A stretch of DNA of 8,255 nucleotides. Origin: Pseudomonadota bacterium (GTDB taxonomy: Bacteria; Desulfobacterota; Syntrophia; Syntrophales; UBA5619). This document shows positions 1-6,505 of this stretch, piece after piece (position 1 is the stretch's first letter; the number at the start of each line of letters is the position of its first letter). The stretch is taken from assembly GCA_018819165.1 (NCBI GenBank), contig JAHJQP010000155.1:1-8255 (forward strand), read 5' to 3'. Under the pieces are notes generated by a model. That model was not told the origin of the DNA. It was given only the letters and a program-made list of their open reading frames with translations, and searched no databases. Made by a program: the position numbers and the translations under genes.

Positions 1-255
1 CAGACGAGAACCGGCCGTATGGATGACCACATCGGCCGGCACCTTGGCAAACAGGAACTCGGCATTGTCCGTGACCTTGATTCCCAGCGGTTTCCGGCGG
101 CCCAGAATCTCCCCGAGATCCTTGCCGGCCATCTCCTTGGCGATATCGACCGCTCCGACGATTTCCATTTCCGGTTTGGTCAGCACCAGATTCGCGGTGG
201 CAACGCCGATGGGGCCCAGGCCGTACTGGATCACCTTGATTTTTTTAACCGTCAT
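1..255 (-). CDS. Dihydrodipicolinate reductase-like / 2,4-diaminopentanoate dehydrogenase-like protein (N-terminal part)
   Basis: Only the first 85 residues are present; the gene runs off the left edge of the window. The protein opens with a Rossmann beta-alpha-beta: KVIQYGLGPIG at residues 7-17 with the dinucleotide-binding glycine motif GLGPIG (12-17), followed by an acidic strand end at EIVGAVD (31-37). A second strand, ADVVIHTAGSRL (74-85), ends at the window edge. This pattern fits the COG3804 group, NAD(P)-dependent oxidoreductases related to dihydrodipicolinate reductase. That group includes 2,4-diaminopentanoate dehydrogenase of ornithine fermentation; most members have no known substrate. 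The ATG at 255 is preceded by GGGAGGG about 6 nt upstream, a convincing ribosome binding site. The 266-bp gap from the aminotransferase gene and a candidate promoter suggest it may be its own transcription unit. Family-level call is good; the exact reaction is unknown. Confidence 0.8.
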   Translation of the reverse strand, partial: MTVKKIKVIQYGLGPIGVATANLVLTKPEMEIVGAVDIAKEMAGKDLGEILGRRKPLGIKVTDNAEFLFAKVPADVVIHTAGSRL

Positions 256-521
256 TGGAACCCTCCCATTTTGCCTTGGACACTTCTTTTCGAACATGAA
301 GCCGGCGATCATCCCCAATAAAGCCCTTAGACGCACCCACTCGTACTTAAGCTAAGTGATTCTCATAGGTTTGTCAACCGTTATTATTTTTCCTGGGTTG
401 CTGCAAAAGGGGGCAAACCCTCATCAAACGATTGATTATTCCCTCACGGTGCGTTATACGCTTATGTCCGCGGGAAAACTTGAACGGGAGGGGATCGCAA
501 GAGGACGGTTCTGACGGCTTC
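256..521. other. Intergenic region between dehydrogenase-like and aminotransferase genes
   Basis: This 266-bp stretch has no convincing gene on either strand. It holds the ribosome binding site and a candidate promoter for the leftmost gene. I see no hairpin followed by a T-run after the aminotransferase stop codon at 522, so readthrough from the upstream operon into the leftmost gene remains possible. A weak GGGTTGC/GCAAACCC pairing (about 395-420) has no T-tract on either side. Confidence 0.6.
349..377 (-). promoter_or_regulatory. Candidate sigma70 promoter for the dehydrogenase-like gene
   Basis: On the minus strand a perfect TTGACA -35 box (377 down to 372) is followed after 17 nt by TAGCTT (354-349), which matches only three of six positions of the -10 consensus. 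The -35 lies inside an imperfect palindrome, GGTTGACAAACC (379-368). The predicted start near 342 would give a leader of roughly 85 nt before the ATG at 255. The weak -10 keeps confidence low; an activator could compensate, but that is speculation. Confidence 0.35.
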
Positions 522-1919
522 TTACCGGCTGACGGCTCTGTCGGTGATCTCAAGCGCCTCATCCAGGACGGCGAACCCCTCCTGCAGCTGCTCCTCGCTG
601 ATTACCAGCGGCGGGATGATCAGCACCGTGTGCCAGTGTGTGTATAGGAAGAGACCGCGGTCGAGGCAATGGGCGAGAAATGCGTTCATTTCGGCGGAGG
701 TTTTATCAAACGGGGCCATCGGTTCTTTTGTCCTGAGATTTTTAACCAGCTCGATCATCCCGAACAGCCCGATGGAGCGGATGTCGCCAACCGAAGGATG
801 CTTGTCGCGCAGGTCGTTCAACAAGCGGTTCAGCACCGGGTCCATGGCGGCCGCTCGCTCGACCAGTTTATCCTCCCGGATCACGTTGATATTCGCCACC
901 GCCGCCGCCAGTGAGACCGGATGGGAGGTGTAGGTCAGGCCCGACCTGAAGGCGCGCTCGTCGAATGCCTCGGCGATCCGGGGCTTCATCGCCACCGCAC
1001 CCAGCGGGGCGTATGCCGAAGTCAACCCTTTCGCCATCGTCACGATGTCGGGGATGACCCTCCAGTGGTCCACTCCAAACCACCGGCCCGTGCGTCCGAA
1101 GCCGCTCATTACCTCGTCGACAATCATCACTATCCCGTATTTGTCGCACAGCGCCCTCACCCCCTGCATATATCCCTCCGGCGGGATAATGAGACCGTTG
1201 GTGCCGGTAACCGATTCCATAAAGATCGCCGCAATCGTCTCCGATCCCTCGTACTGGATGATCTCTTCGAGGTGATTGAGGTAATCCCGGCAGAACTCCT
1301 CCTCGGAAATCTCCGGGTTGGAGCGGTGGAAGGTGGAACGATAACGATAAGGGTCGAGGAAGTGGACGACGCCCGGCATCAGTCCCGGCTCCCAGGCCGT
1401 GCGGCGCGGGTCGCCGGTGAGCGCCATCGCCCCGGCCGTCGCGCCGTGATAGGAGCGGTAGCGGCTCAGGATCTTAAATCGGCCCGTGCATCCCCTCGCC
1501 AGTCGGACGGCGTTCTCGTTGGCGTCCGCCCCGCCCAGGGTGAACAGGACTTTTGTCAGAGCCCCGCCGGGGGAGATCTCCGCCAGCAGCCTGGCCGCCA
1601 GCGCCCGCACTCTGGTGGTCATTCCGGGTGCGACGTAGGGCAATTCCCGCGCCTGCCTCGCCATCGCCTCGATCACGCGCTCGTCGCCGTGGCCGATATT
1701 GACGCACATGGTCATCGAGTTGAAGTCGAGGTAGCGCTTGCCCCAGATATCCCAGAAATAAACGTTCCTGGCCGTCTTCACCGGAATGGGATTGACCCGG
1801 CCTTGGGCCGACCACGTCCAGAAAACGTGCTCCTTGGAGAGGGGGAGGATCTGGTCGTCGGGAAGATCGAACATGGGGTCCTCGTTAATAGGCAGATTGG
1901 GGGTCGACCGACGTTTCAT
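522..1919 (-). CDS. Class III PLP-dependent aminotransferase (taurine-pyruvate / omega-amino acid type)
   Basis: A complete 465-residue fold-type I, class III aminotransferase, of normal family length. Visible signatures: the cofactor phosphate-binding loop region TLGGADANENAVRLAR (127-142), YHGAT (157-161) with the aromatic residue that stacks on PLP, IVDEVMSGFGRTGRWFG (266-282) with Asp268 for the pyridine nitrogen, and DIVTMAKGLTSAYAPLGAV (291-309) with Lys297 as the likely Schiff-base lysine. TYTSHPVSLAAA (329-340) follows. The N-terminal LSKEHVFWTWSAQG (27-40) and the SAYAPLG segment recall taurine-pyruvate and beta-alanine/omega-amino acid aminotransferases, but substrate cannot be fixed from sequence. 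The start is the ATG at 1919, which overlaps the TRAP permease stop as ATGA and has AGGAAGAAG upstream. The frame stays open further upstream, but there it overlaps the permease and makes no sense as protein. It is the distal gene of the transporter operon, so its substrate is probably the imported compound or a close product. Confidence 0.9.
   Translation of the reverse strand: MKRRSTPNLPINEDPMFDLPDDQILPLSKEHVFWTWSAQGRVNPIPVKTARNVYFWDIWGKRYLDFNSMTMCVNIGHGDERVIEAMARQARELPYVAPGMTTRVRALAARLLAEISPGGALTKVLFTLGGADANENAVRLARGCTGRFKILSRYRSYHGATAGAMALTGDPRRTAWEPGLMPGVVHFLDPYRYRSTFHRSNPEISEEEFCRDYLNHLEEIIQYEGSETIAAIFMESVTGTNGLIIPPEGYMQGVRALCDKYGIVMIVDEVMSGFGRTGRWFGVDHWRVIPDIVTMAKGLTSAYAPLGAVAMKPRIAEAFDERAFRSGLTYTSHPVSLAAAVANINVIREDKLVERAAAMDPVLNRLLNDLRDKHPSVGDIRSIGLFGMIELVKNLRTKEPMAPFDKTSAEMNAFLAHCLDRGLFLYTHWHTVLIIPPLVISEEQLQEGFAVLDEALEITDRAVSR
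1916..1919 (-). promoter_or_regulatory. ATGA stop/start overlap coupling permease and aminotransferase
   Basis: The permease stop TGA (1918-1916) and the aminotransferase start ATG (1919-1917) share two bases, forming ATGA. An AGGAAGAAG element sits upstream inside the permease gene. Such overlaps usually allow termination-reinitiation, tying synthesis of the enzyme to that of the transporter. Confidence 0.85.
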
Positions 1920-4660
1920 GTTTTTGCTTCTTCCTGGGTCAACGATCCTTTTCTTCTCTTCCGCTGATACAGGAAAAGCGAGAAAAACAGGACCGCTCCG
2001 ATGATATCGCTGTACTTTTCCGGATAGATCAGAAGCGCCGCGCTGATGCCGGAGACGATACGTTCCATGACGGTCGATCTGTCTGCGAAGTACCCGATGA
2101 CCGTTGCCCCCAGGGCAATGATTCCGAGCACGCAGGTCGCCGCTACGCGCGTGAAGAGCAGGAAATCGAAGGAGGCCGAGGGATCCAGAAGACGGGGAAG
2201 CCAGAGAAGGATGGGCGCCTTCACCAGGATGAAGGGGACGATAAACCCGGCCGAAGCGAGGCCGAAGGCCGTGACCCCTGTCTTGAAGGGATCGGCCCCC
2301 GAGATTCCCGATGCGGCGTACGCCGCCAAAGCCACCGGCGGCGTCACATCGGCAAGAATGGCATAGAAGAGGACAAACATGTGCGACACCAGCGGATGGA
2401 TGCCCAATTGGAGAAGGGCCGGTGCGGCAATCATCGAGGCGATAATATACTGTGCGGTGGTGGGTATGCCCATCCCCAGGATGAAGCAGGCGACCGCCGT
2501 GAAAATTAGCGTAAAGAAAACGGCCGTTCCGTTTATGCTGAGGAAATGGAAGATGTCGAGCGAGGCCACCACGGATGCCGTGCCTTGGGCAAGCTCGATA
2601 ATGGCGGCGGCAAATTTCAGGCCCAGGCCGGTCAATGTGGTTGCCCCCACGATGAATCCGATGCATGCGCAGGCGGCGCCTATGGACAGAGCGTTTTTCG
2701 TGCCCAGCTCGAGGGTCTTCATTATGTCTGGGATCCTCATCTTGCTTTCTTGATAAAAGGCGCCGATGGCGATGATGGCGATCTGAGCCCAGAAGGCGCA
2801 GAGCGACGGCTCCACCCCCCATAGAGGAAGGAAGAGGAGCAACCCTGCGGGGACCAGGCCGAGGAGCCAGGAGAAGAGGTCGGTCTTCCTGTAGGAATAG
2901 GCGAGACCCGCGATGAGGAGGACGAGCCAGAGAACCGACCAGAATGAACTCCCCCCAAGGGGATTGAACCGGAGGAGCACCGCCGGCGCCGAGAGGAGGA
3001 CGGTAACGAGGAAAGGTAAGGTTCGCTCGTGGATCTGGCCGATTGCCACTGCGAAGAAAATTCCCCAGAAGGCAGCCAGGAAGGGGCTGGACCCCGTCAC
3101 GAGCAGCCAAACGATAACCACGAGGGGTCCCACGAGCAGCCATTTTTCCTTCAACACCTTTGTGACCTTGGGGAGCGTCTCCCGCGGAAGGCCGACGAGT
3201 CCTATCTTTTTTGCCTCAAGGTGGACCATCGTGGCAACGGCAAAGAAATGAAAGATGGCCGGCATGACGGCCGCTGCGGCAATCTTGATGTATGGTATTC
3301 CGAGAAATTCGGCCATGATGAAGGCGGCCGCTCCCATGATGGGCGGCATGAGCTGCCCTCCCGTCGAGGCGGCCGCCTCGACGGCGCCGGCGAATTGGGG
3401 GCTATACCCGACTTTTTTCATCAGCGGAATTGTGAACGCCCCCGTGGTGACCGTGTTGGCGATGGAACTGCCGCTGATGGATCCCATGAAACCGCTGCTG
3501 ATGACGGCGACCTTGGCCGGTCCCCCTGCCGACCATCCCGCCAGGGCCATCGCAAGGTCTATAAAAAGTTGACCCAGTCCCGTCTTGGAAATGAAGATGC
3601 CGAAGAGGACGAAGTGAAAGACGAAGGTGGCCACCACGCCCAGGGGAATCCCGTAGATCCCCTCCGTGCCGAGGAACATGTGTTCGATGATGCGCTCGAC
3701 GGAGTAGCCCCGGTGGGCGAAGAAAGAGAGCCCCGGGATATCGATGAAATAGGGCCCGAGATAGCTGTTGACGAGCACCAGGAAGGCGATCAGCGGAAGC
3801 GCCGGACCGATGGATCTCCTGGCCCCCTCCAGGATGAGGATGAAGGCCAGGCCGCCGATAACAAGATCCAGCTCCAGAGGGAGGCCCGCCCTGAAGACGA
3901 GGCTGTTGTATTCGAGGAAGATGAAGACCGAGAAGGCAGAGGCGAACAGGGCCATGAAGACGTCGAAATAGGGAATGTCGTCGTGCTGGTAGTTGAAGGC
4001 GCCGGCGGCGATCATCGAAACAAGGGCCTGGAGCCATTTGAATATGAACAGGAGGGTCAGAGCGAGCAGCGTGGCAAAGAGAAGGACGCTCCAGAACAGA
4101 AGCGTCATGTTGGGCTGGTGAAAGACCTGGAGAAAAGCGATGGAATGATAGGCCTTGAATATGGCGAAGAAAAATCCTGCCAGCATCGCGCTGAAAATGG
4201 CAAAATCGACGTAAACAACGGACCTTCCCTGCCAGAACTCGCGGCGTTTGAAGTACAACAGGAGGATGAAAGAGACAAGGGCAAGGAGCGCGCTTTGGAT
4301 CATCGTGAGATTCAGGATCTCGCGGAAAATCGCCGTGATGATGGAACTGCCGATCATGCCGTAGATCAGGTCATAGACAAGGGATATGGTTTTTTCCGGA
4401 TTCGGCTTTCGGATCGAGTAGTAAAAATAGACCAGGGGAAGAACAAAGGCGAGATGAAAGGCACGGTGGCGCCATTCCTGCAGTACGCCGAAACCCGCTG
4501 TGTAGATGTGGAAGATCGAGAGGATCTGCGTCATGATGATGGTGATCTTCAGCGTGATTCCGGTGAGTTTTCGAAAGCGCAATTCGGGATCATATTTCGA
4601 TATCACATCTATTTCATTCAGCTCATCTTCCGCCAATGCTGTTCGTTGCTCTTCAGCCAC
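1916..4660 (-). CDS. TRAP transporter permease, fused 4TM/12TM (DctQ-DctM) subunit of TAXI type
   Basis: A 914-residue polytopic inner-membrane protein that fuses the small (DctQ-like) and large (DctM-like) TRAP permease subunits, working with an extracytoplasmic TAXI binding protein and an ion gradient. The first 30 residues are charged and cytoplasmic (KYDPELRFRKL, 22-32), followed by many hydrophobic segments to about 256. The DctM part shows the two-fold repeated motifs: SSGFMGSISGSSIANT (388-403) and GGQLMPPIMGAAAFIMAEFLGIPY (434-457, described by position) in the first half, ILGMGIPTTAQYI (727-739) and DVTPPVALAAYAASGISG (771-788) in the second. Fused TAXI permeases are often about 600-700 residues. 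The extra length here lies in a large N-terminal region and in a hydrophobic stretch at about 541-635 between the two halves. The ATG at 4660 has a strong AAAGGAGG site 4-5 nt upstream, overlapping the DUF1850 stop. Transported substrate unknown. Confidence 0.93.
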   Translation of the reverse strand: MAEEQRTALAEDELNEIDVISKYDPELRFRKLTGITLKITIIMTQILSIFHIYTAGFGVLQEWRHRAFHLAFVLPLVYFYYSIRKPNPEKTISLVYDLIYGMIGSSIITAIFREILNLTMIQSALLALVSFILLLYFKRREFWQGRSVVYVDFAIFSAMLAGFFFAIFKAYHSIAFLQVFHQPNMTLLFWSVLLFATLLALTLLFIFKWLQALVSMIAAGAFNYQHDDIPYFDVFMALFASAFSVFIFLEYNSLVFRAGLPLELDLVIGGLAFILILEGARRSIGPALPLIAFLVLVNSYLGPYFIDIPGLSFFAHRGYSVERIIEHMFLGTEGIYGIPLGVVATFVFHFVLFGIFISKTGLGQLFIDLAMALAGWSAGGPAKVAVISSGFMGSISGSSIANTVTTGAFTIPLMKKVGYSPQFAGAVEAAASTGGQLMPPIMGAAAFIMAEFLGIPYIKIAAAAVMPAIFHFFAVATMVHLEAKKIGLVGLPRETLPKVTKVLKEKWLLVGPLVVIVWLLVTGSSPFLAAFWGIFFAVAIGQIHERTLPFLVTVLLSAPAVLLRFNPLGGSSFWSVLWLVLLIAGLAYSYRKTDLFSWLLGLVPAGLLLFLPLWGVEPSLCAFWAQIAIIAIGAFYQESKMRIPDIMKTLELGTKNALSIGAACACIGFIVGATTLTGLGLKFAAAIIELAQGTASVVASLDIFHFLSINGTAVFFTLIFTAVACFILGMGIPTTAQYIIASMIAAPALLQLGIHPLVSHMFVLFYAILADVTPPVALAAYAASGISGADPFKTGVTAFGLASAGFIVPFILVKAPILLWLPRLLDPSASFDFLLFTRVAATCVLGIIALGATVIGYFADRSTVMERIVSGISAALLIYPEKYSDIIGAVLFFSLFLYQRKRRKGSLTQEEAKT
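3361..3384. repeat. 24-bp perfect palindrome inside the TRAP permease gene
   Basis: Bases 3361-3384 read identically on both strands, with arms CCGTCGAGGCGG and no spacer; the centre contains GCGGCCGC. It encodes the conserved permease stretch AVEAAASTGG (426-435), so alanine-rich GC-biased codons may explain it. Function, if any, is unknown. Confidence 0.9.
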
Positions 4661-4670
4661 GGCACCTCCT

Positions 4671-5177
4671 TTATCGTATGGATAAATTCAGTTTCATCCC
4701 CGCATATTGCGCGAGGCGAACCCTGGTGACGGACATCTTCAGAAGCGTATCTCCCGCCAGATCGGGGAGCGCAATTTCTTTTCCATCGCCGAAAACGAGA
4801 CGGTTGGCGTATCTCTTGTCGACCCATTGATATATCTCGGGGATGATCCTGTTCATGTTTCCAATGCGAAAGTGATCTCCCTCATCGGTAAAGGTTTCGT
4901 CGCCGAAGGGGGCGTATGGGAGCCCCGTGCGGCTGGACCAGAATTCCGTGGCATAGGTGACCATCCGGTACCCGCTGTCGATTTTGATGTGATCGCGGAC
5001 GGGACAATTTTCCACGGAGTGGATGAAACTGAGGGTGAATCTGTCATCCGGGCTGACCGTCCGAAGATAGAGAAGCCTGCCATTCCGAGGGGTCTCGATG
5101 GAAAATACGTGCAAAGGCGCAAGAGCCGCAACGGCGACAAACAGGATAAGAAGTGCCGCCAGTGCCCTTTTATGCAT
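4671..5177 (-). CDS. DUF1850 domain-containing protein of the TAXI-TRAP locus
   Basis: A 168-residue protein with an N-terminal hydrophobic segment (about 5-25, ALAALLILFVAVAALAPL) that acts as a signal peptide or membrane anchor, then a soluble domain presumably outside the cytoplasmic membrane. The core FTLSFIHSVENCPV (47-60) contains the HSVE motif of the DUF1850 family. RMVTYATEFWSSRTGLPYAP (71-90) and NRIIPEIYQWVDKRYANRLVFG (109-130, given by position) follow as in that family. DUF1850 genes commonly accompany fused TAXI-TRAP permeases; the biochemical role is not established. It ends 10 bp before the permease start, clearly in the same operon. The start at 5177 is unusual: only TTTTTTGAT directly precedes the ATG, and the nearest Shine-Dalgarno (AAGGAG) lies on the far side of a terminator hairpin. 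No other in-frame start precedes the conserved core with the signal segment intact. Confidence 0.85.
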   Translation of the reverse strand: MHKRALAALLILFVAVAALAPLHVFSIETPRNGRLLYLRTVSPDDRFTLSFIHSVENCPVRDHIKIDSGYRMVTYATEFWSSRTGLPYAPFGDETFTDEGDHFRIGNMNRIIPEIYQWVDKRYANRLVFGDGKEIALPDLAGDTLLKMSVTRVRLAQYAGMKLNLSIR

Positions 5178-5224
5178 ATCAAAAAAACTGGGCGCCGTTG
5201 AATGCGGCGCCCAGTCTCCTTTTT
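5178..5224 (-). promoter_or_regulatory. Possible hairpin-bridged ribosome binding site for the DUF1850 gene
   Basis: On the minus strand AAAAAGGAG (5224-5216) abuts the 5' foot of the terminator stem, and TTTTTTGAT (5186-5178) runs from its 3' foot to the ATG at 5177. Linear distance from Shine-Dalgarno to start is 38 nt, far too long. With the stem folded it becomes 9 nt, a normal spacing. The geometry is directly visible; its use in translation is inference. Confidence 0.5.
5181..5215 (-). terminator. Intrinsic terminator/attenuator between binding-protein and DUF1850 genes
   Basis: On the minus strand an 11-bp perfect GC-rich stem (CGGCGCCCAGT paired with ACTGGGCGCCG; arms 5205-5215 and 5187-5197) with a 7-nt loop is followed by seven consecutive T residues (5187-5181). 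This is a textbook rho-independent terminator, placed 40 bp after the binding-protein stop. As the downstream genes have no visible promoter of their own, partial readthrough would give much binding protein and less permease. Confidence 0.9.
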
Positions 5225-5255
5225 CTGAAGTCAGAGCAGGACGAGCCCGCCGTCG

Positions 5256-6260
5256 TTATTTGATCAGGCCTTTTTCCTTGTAATATTTCTCCGCACCCGG
5301 ATGGAGCGGAATGGCCATGCCGTCGAGGGCCGTCTTCAGTTGAACGTCGTTGCCCTTGGCATGGACCCGGGCCATAAGCGCGGCAGCGCTTGGCGCCTTG
5401 TCGCCACGGAGGACGTCAGTGCCCTCTTCCCAAAGCGCCTTGGTCACCTGATAAATGGTGTCGTCGGGGATCTGGGCGTCTGTCACCCATTGGGCCATGA
5501 CGGCCACCGTGTTTACCTCTTTGTCCTGGCCGCGGTAGGTGCCGGCCGGGATGGTGACCTTCGCGTAGAAAGGCCAAGTGTCGGTGATTTTCTTGATCAG
5601 GGCGTCATCAAGATTGAGGATGTCGATGTCCGCGGTTGAGGCCAGTTCCATGACGGCTGCGGTAGGAATGCCGGCGGTGATGAAACCGGCGTCGGCCTGG
5701 TTGTCTTTCATCCGCTGGGAGATACCGGAGAAGCTGAGCCAGTCGAAGCCGCCGAAGTCGTTAAAGGTAAAACCGGCGGACTTGCAGATGTTCTCAGCAT
5801 CCACAGCGGTTCCGCTGCCCCGGTCGCCGGGAACGACACGCTTGCCCTTCAGGTTGGCCACGCTCTTAATGCCCGCGCTCTTCAGTATAAGGATCTGAAT
5901 CACTTCGGGATAGAGGGTGGCGATGCCCCGGACGTTCTTGACCGGCTTGCCGGCGAACTGATCGGTTCCCGTGTAGGCCTGATAAGCCGTGTTGTTCTGA
6001 ACGAAGGCAGACTCGATATCATGTTTGGCGATAAGATTGAGGTTCGCCGTGGAGGCGTTTGCCGACTGTGCCGTGACGATAAGATCGGGAATCTTGGAAG
6101 AAAGAGCCTGTGCGAGGGCTCCTCCCAGGGGATAATAGGTGCCGCCCGTGCCGCCCGTGGCGATGGCAAAAAATTTCTTTGCCGCGAAGGACGGCGCCGC
6201 AAAAACCAGGGATGCGGCGATGACGGCGACAAACAATACGACTGTCCTTTTCTTCAGCAT
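5256..6260 (-). CDS. TAXI family TRAP transporter solute-binding protein
   Basis: A 334-residue periplasmic binding protein of the TAXI (TRAP-associated extracytoplasmic immunogenic) family. A signal peptide (MLKKR, then a hydrophobic core to AAPSFA) is probably cleaved after residue 26. The mature protein begins with FFAIATGGTGGTYYPLGGAL (30-49), the family's N-terminal glycine-rich ligand-site motif. Other family-like stretches are AQSANASTANLNLI (64-77), ESAFVQNNTAYQAY (83-96), NLKGKRVVPGDRGSGT (136-151) and QADAGFITAGIPTAAV (188-203). I choose the ATG at 6260 because AAAGGAG lies about 10 nt upstream; a GTG at 6269 in the same frame would sit only 1 nt from that site. It is first in the operon, with the permease third. 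The ligand is unknown; characterised TAXI proteins mostly bind small carboxylates or amino acids. Confidence 0.93.
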   Translation of the reverse strand: MLKKRTVVLFVAVIAASLVFAAPSFAAKKFFAIATGGTGGTYYPLGGALAQALSSKIPDLIVTAQSANASTANLNLIAKHDIESAFVQNNTAYQAYTGTDQFAGKPVKNVRGIATLYPEVIQILILKSAGIKSVANLKGKRVVPGDRGSGTAVDAENICKSAGFTFNDFGGFDWLSFSGISQRMKDNQADAGFITAGIPTAAVMELASTADIDILNLDDALIKKITDTWPFYAKVTIPAGTYRGQDKEVNTVAVMAQWVTDAQIPDDTIYQVTKALWEEGTDVLRGDKAPSAAALMARVHAKGNDVQLKTALDGMAIPLHPGAEKYYKEKGLIK

Positions 6261-6348
6261 ACTCCACACTCTCCTTTCTTGGTGTTGTCAAGGGATAAGA
6301 TGTACTAAAAGCCTAACAGAGACCGTTCATCGGTAAGTAGATGGTATG

Positions 6349-6377
6349 AGAATAGGATGTTTGGGGGAGGTTGTCAA
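6349..6377 (-). promoter_or_regulatory. Sigma70-like promoter for the TAXI-TRAP operon
   Basis: The minus strand reads TTGACA (6377-6372), a 17-nt spacer, then TATTCT (6354-6349). The -35 is perfect, the spacing ideal and the -10 matches four of six positions. Two A-runs lie just upstream of the -35 (6398-6392 and 6387-6382, centres 10.5 bp apart), resembling an UP element or bent DNA. Predicted start is near 6342, giving a leader of about 80 nt. Confidence 0.7.
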
Positions 6378-6416
6378 ACCATTTTTTGCCATTTTTTTAC
6401 TTTCTGCGCATAAGGA

Positions 6417-6446
6417 TTGACAGTGGCGGTGATTTTCATTTATTTT
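6417..6446 (+). promoter_or_regulatory. Candidate sigma70 promoter for the dehydratase-family genes
   Basis: The plus strand has TTGACA (6417-6422), an 18-nt spacer and TATTTT (6441-6446; four of six -10 positions). It faces away from the minus-strand promoter, with the two -35 boxes 39 bp apart. Predicted start is near 6453, which implies a long leader of about 290 nt. A second TTGACA at 6594-6599 lacks a good -10 at proper spacing. Confidence 0.5.
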
Positions 6447-6456
6447 TTCCACAAAA

Positions 6457-6470
6457 CGTCAATCTTGACG
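6457..6470. promoter_or_regulatory. Perfect inverted repeat, operator-like
   Basis: CGTCAA, a TC spacer and TTGACG form a 14-bp inverted repeat with perfect 6-bp arms. It would lie just downstream of the predicted start of the rightward promoter, a good place for a repressor operator. No regulator gene is in the window, and the repeat is not one I can assign to a named family. Confidence 0.4.
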
Positions 6471-6505
6471 AAGATGCAGTATTTTACCGTAATCATTGGT
6501 TTTAA

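Noticed and set aside
394..420. GGGTTGC...GCAAACCC hairpin as a terminator after the aminotransferase gene
   Set aside because: The stem is short with a bulge and no T-tract follows it on either strand.
511..537. Direct repeat of CTGACGGCT (511-519 and 529-537) across the aminotransferase stop codon
   Set aside because: Nine-base repeats at this spacing are weak evidence of anything, and half lies in coding sequence; no associated element is visible.
921..1967. 348-codon plus-strand open frame antisense to the aminotransferase
   Set aside because: Composition (Arg, Pro, Gly, His rich) is that of a shadow frame, and the opposite strand encodes a complete aminotransferase with all catalytic motifs.
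1920..3143. Upstream in-frame extension of the aminotransferase reading frame to 873 codons
   Set aside because: The extension overlaps the permease gene in another frame and has Arg/His/Pro-rich, non-protein-like composition. The ATGA overlap with a Shine-Dalgarno at 1919 is a much better start.
3029..4729. 566-codon plus-strand open frame antisense to the TRAP permease and DUF1850 start
   Set aside because: It is extremely rich in Asp, Glu, Arg, Gly and His with no family motif or membrane pattern, and lies entirely opposite well-supported genes. GC-biased third positions explain the lack of stops.
6372..6398. Possible sigma54 promoter (TGGCA on the minus strand upstream of TTTGACA)
   Set aside because: The GG is not followed by GC at the required -12 spacing, while the sigma70 match is far better.
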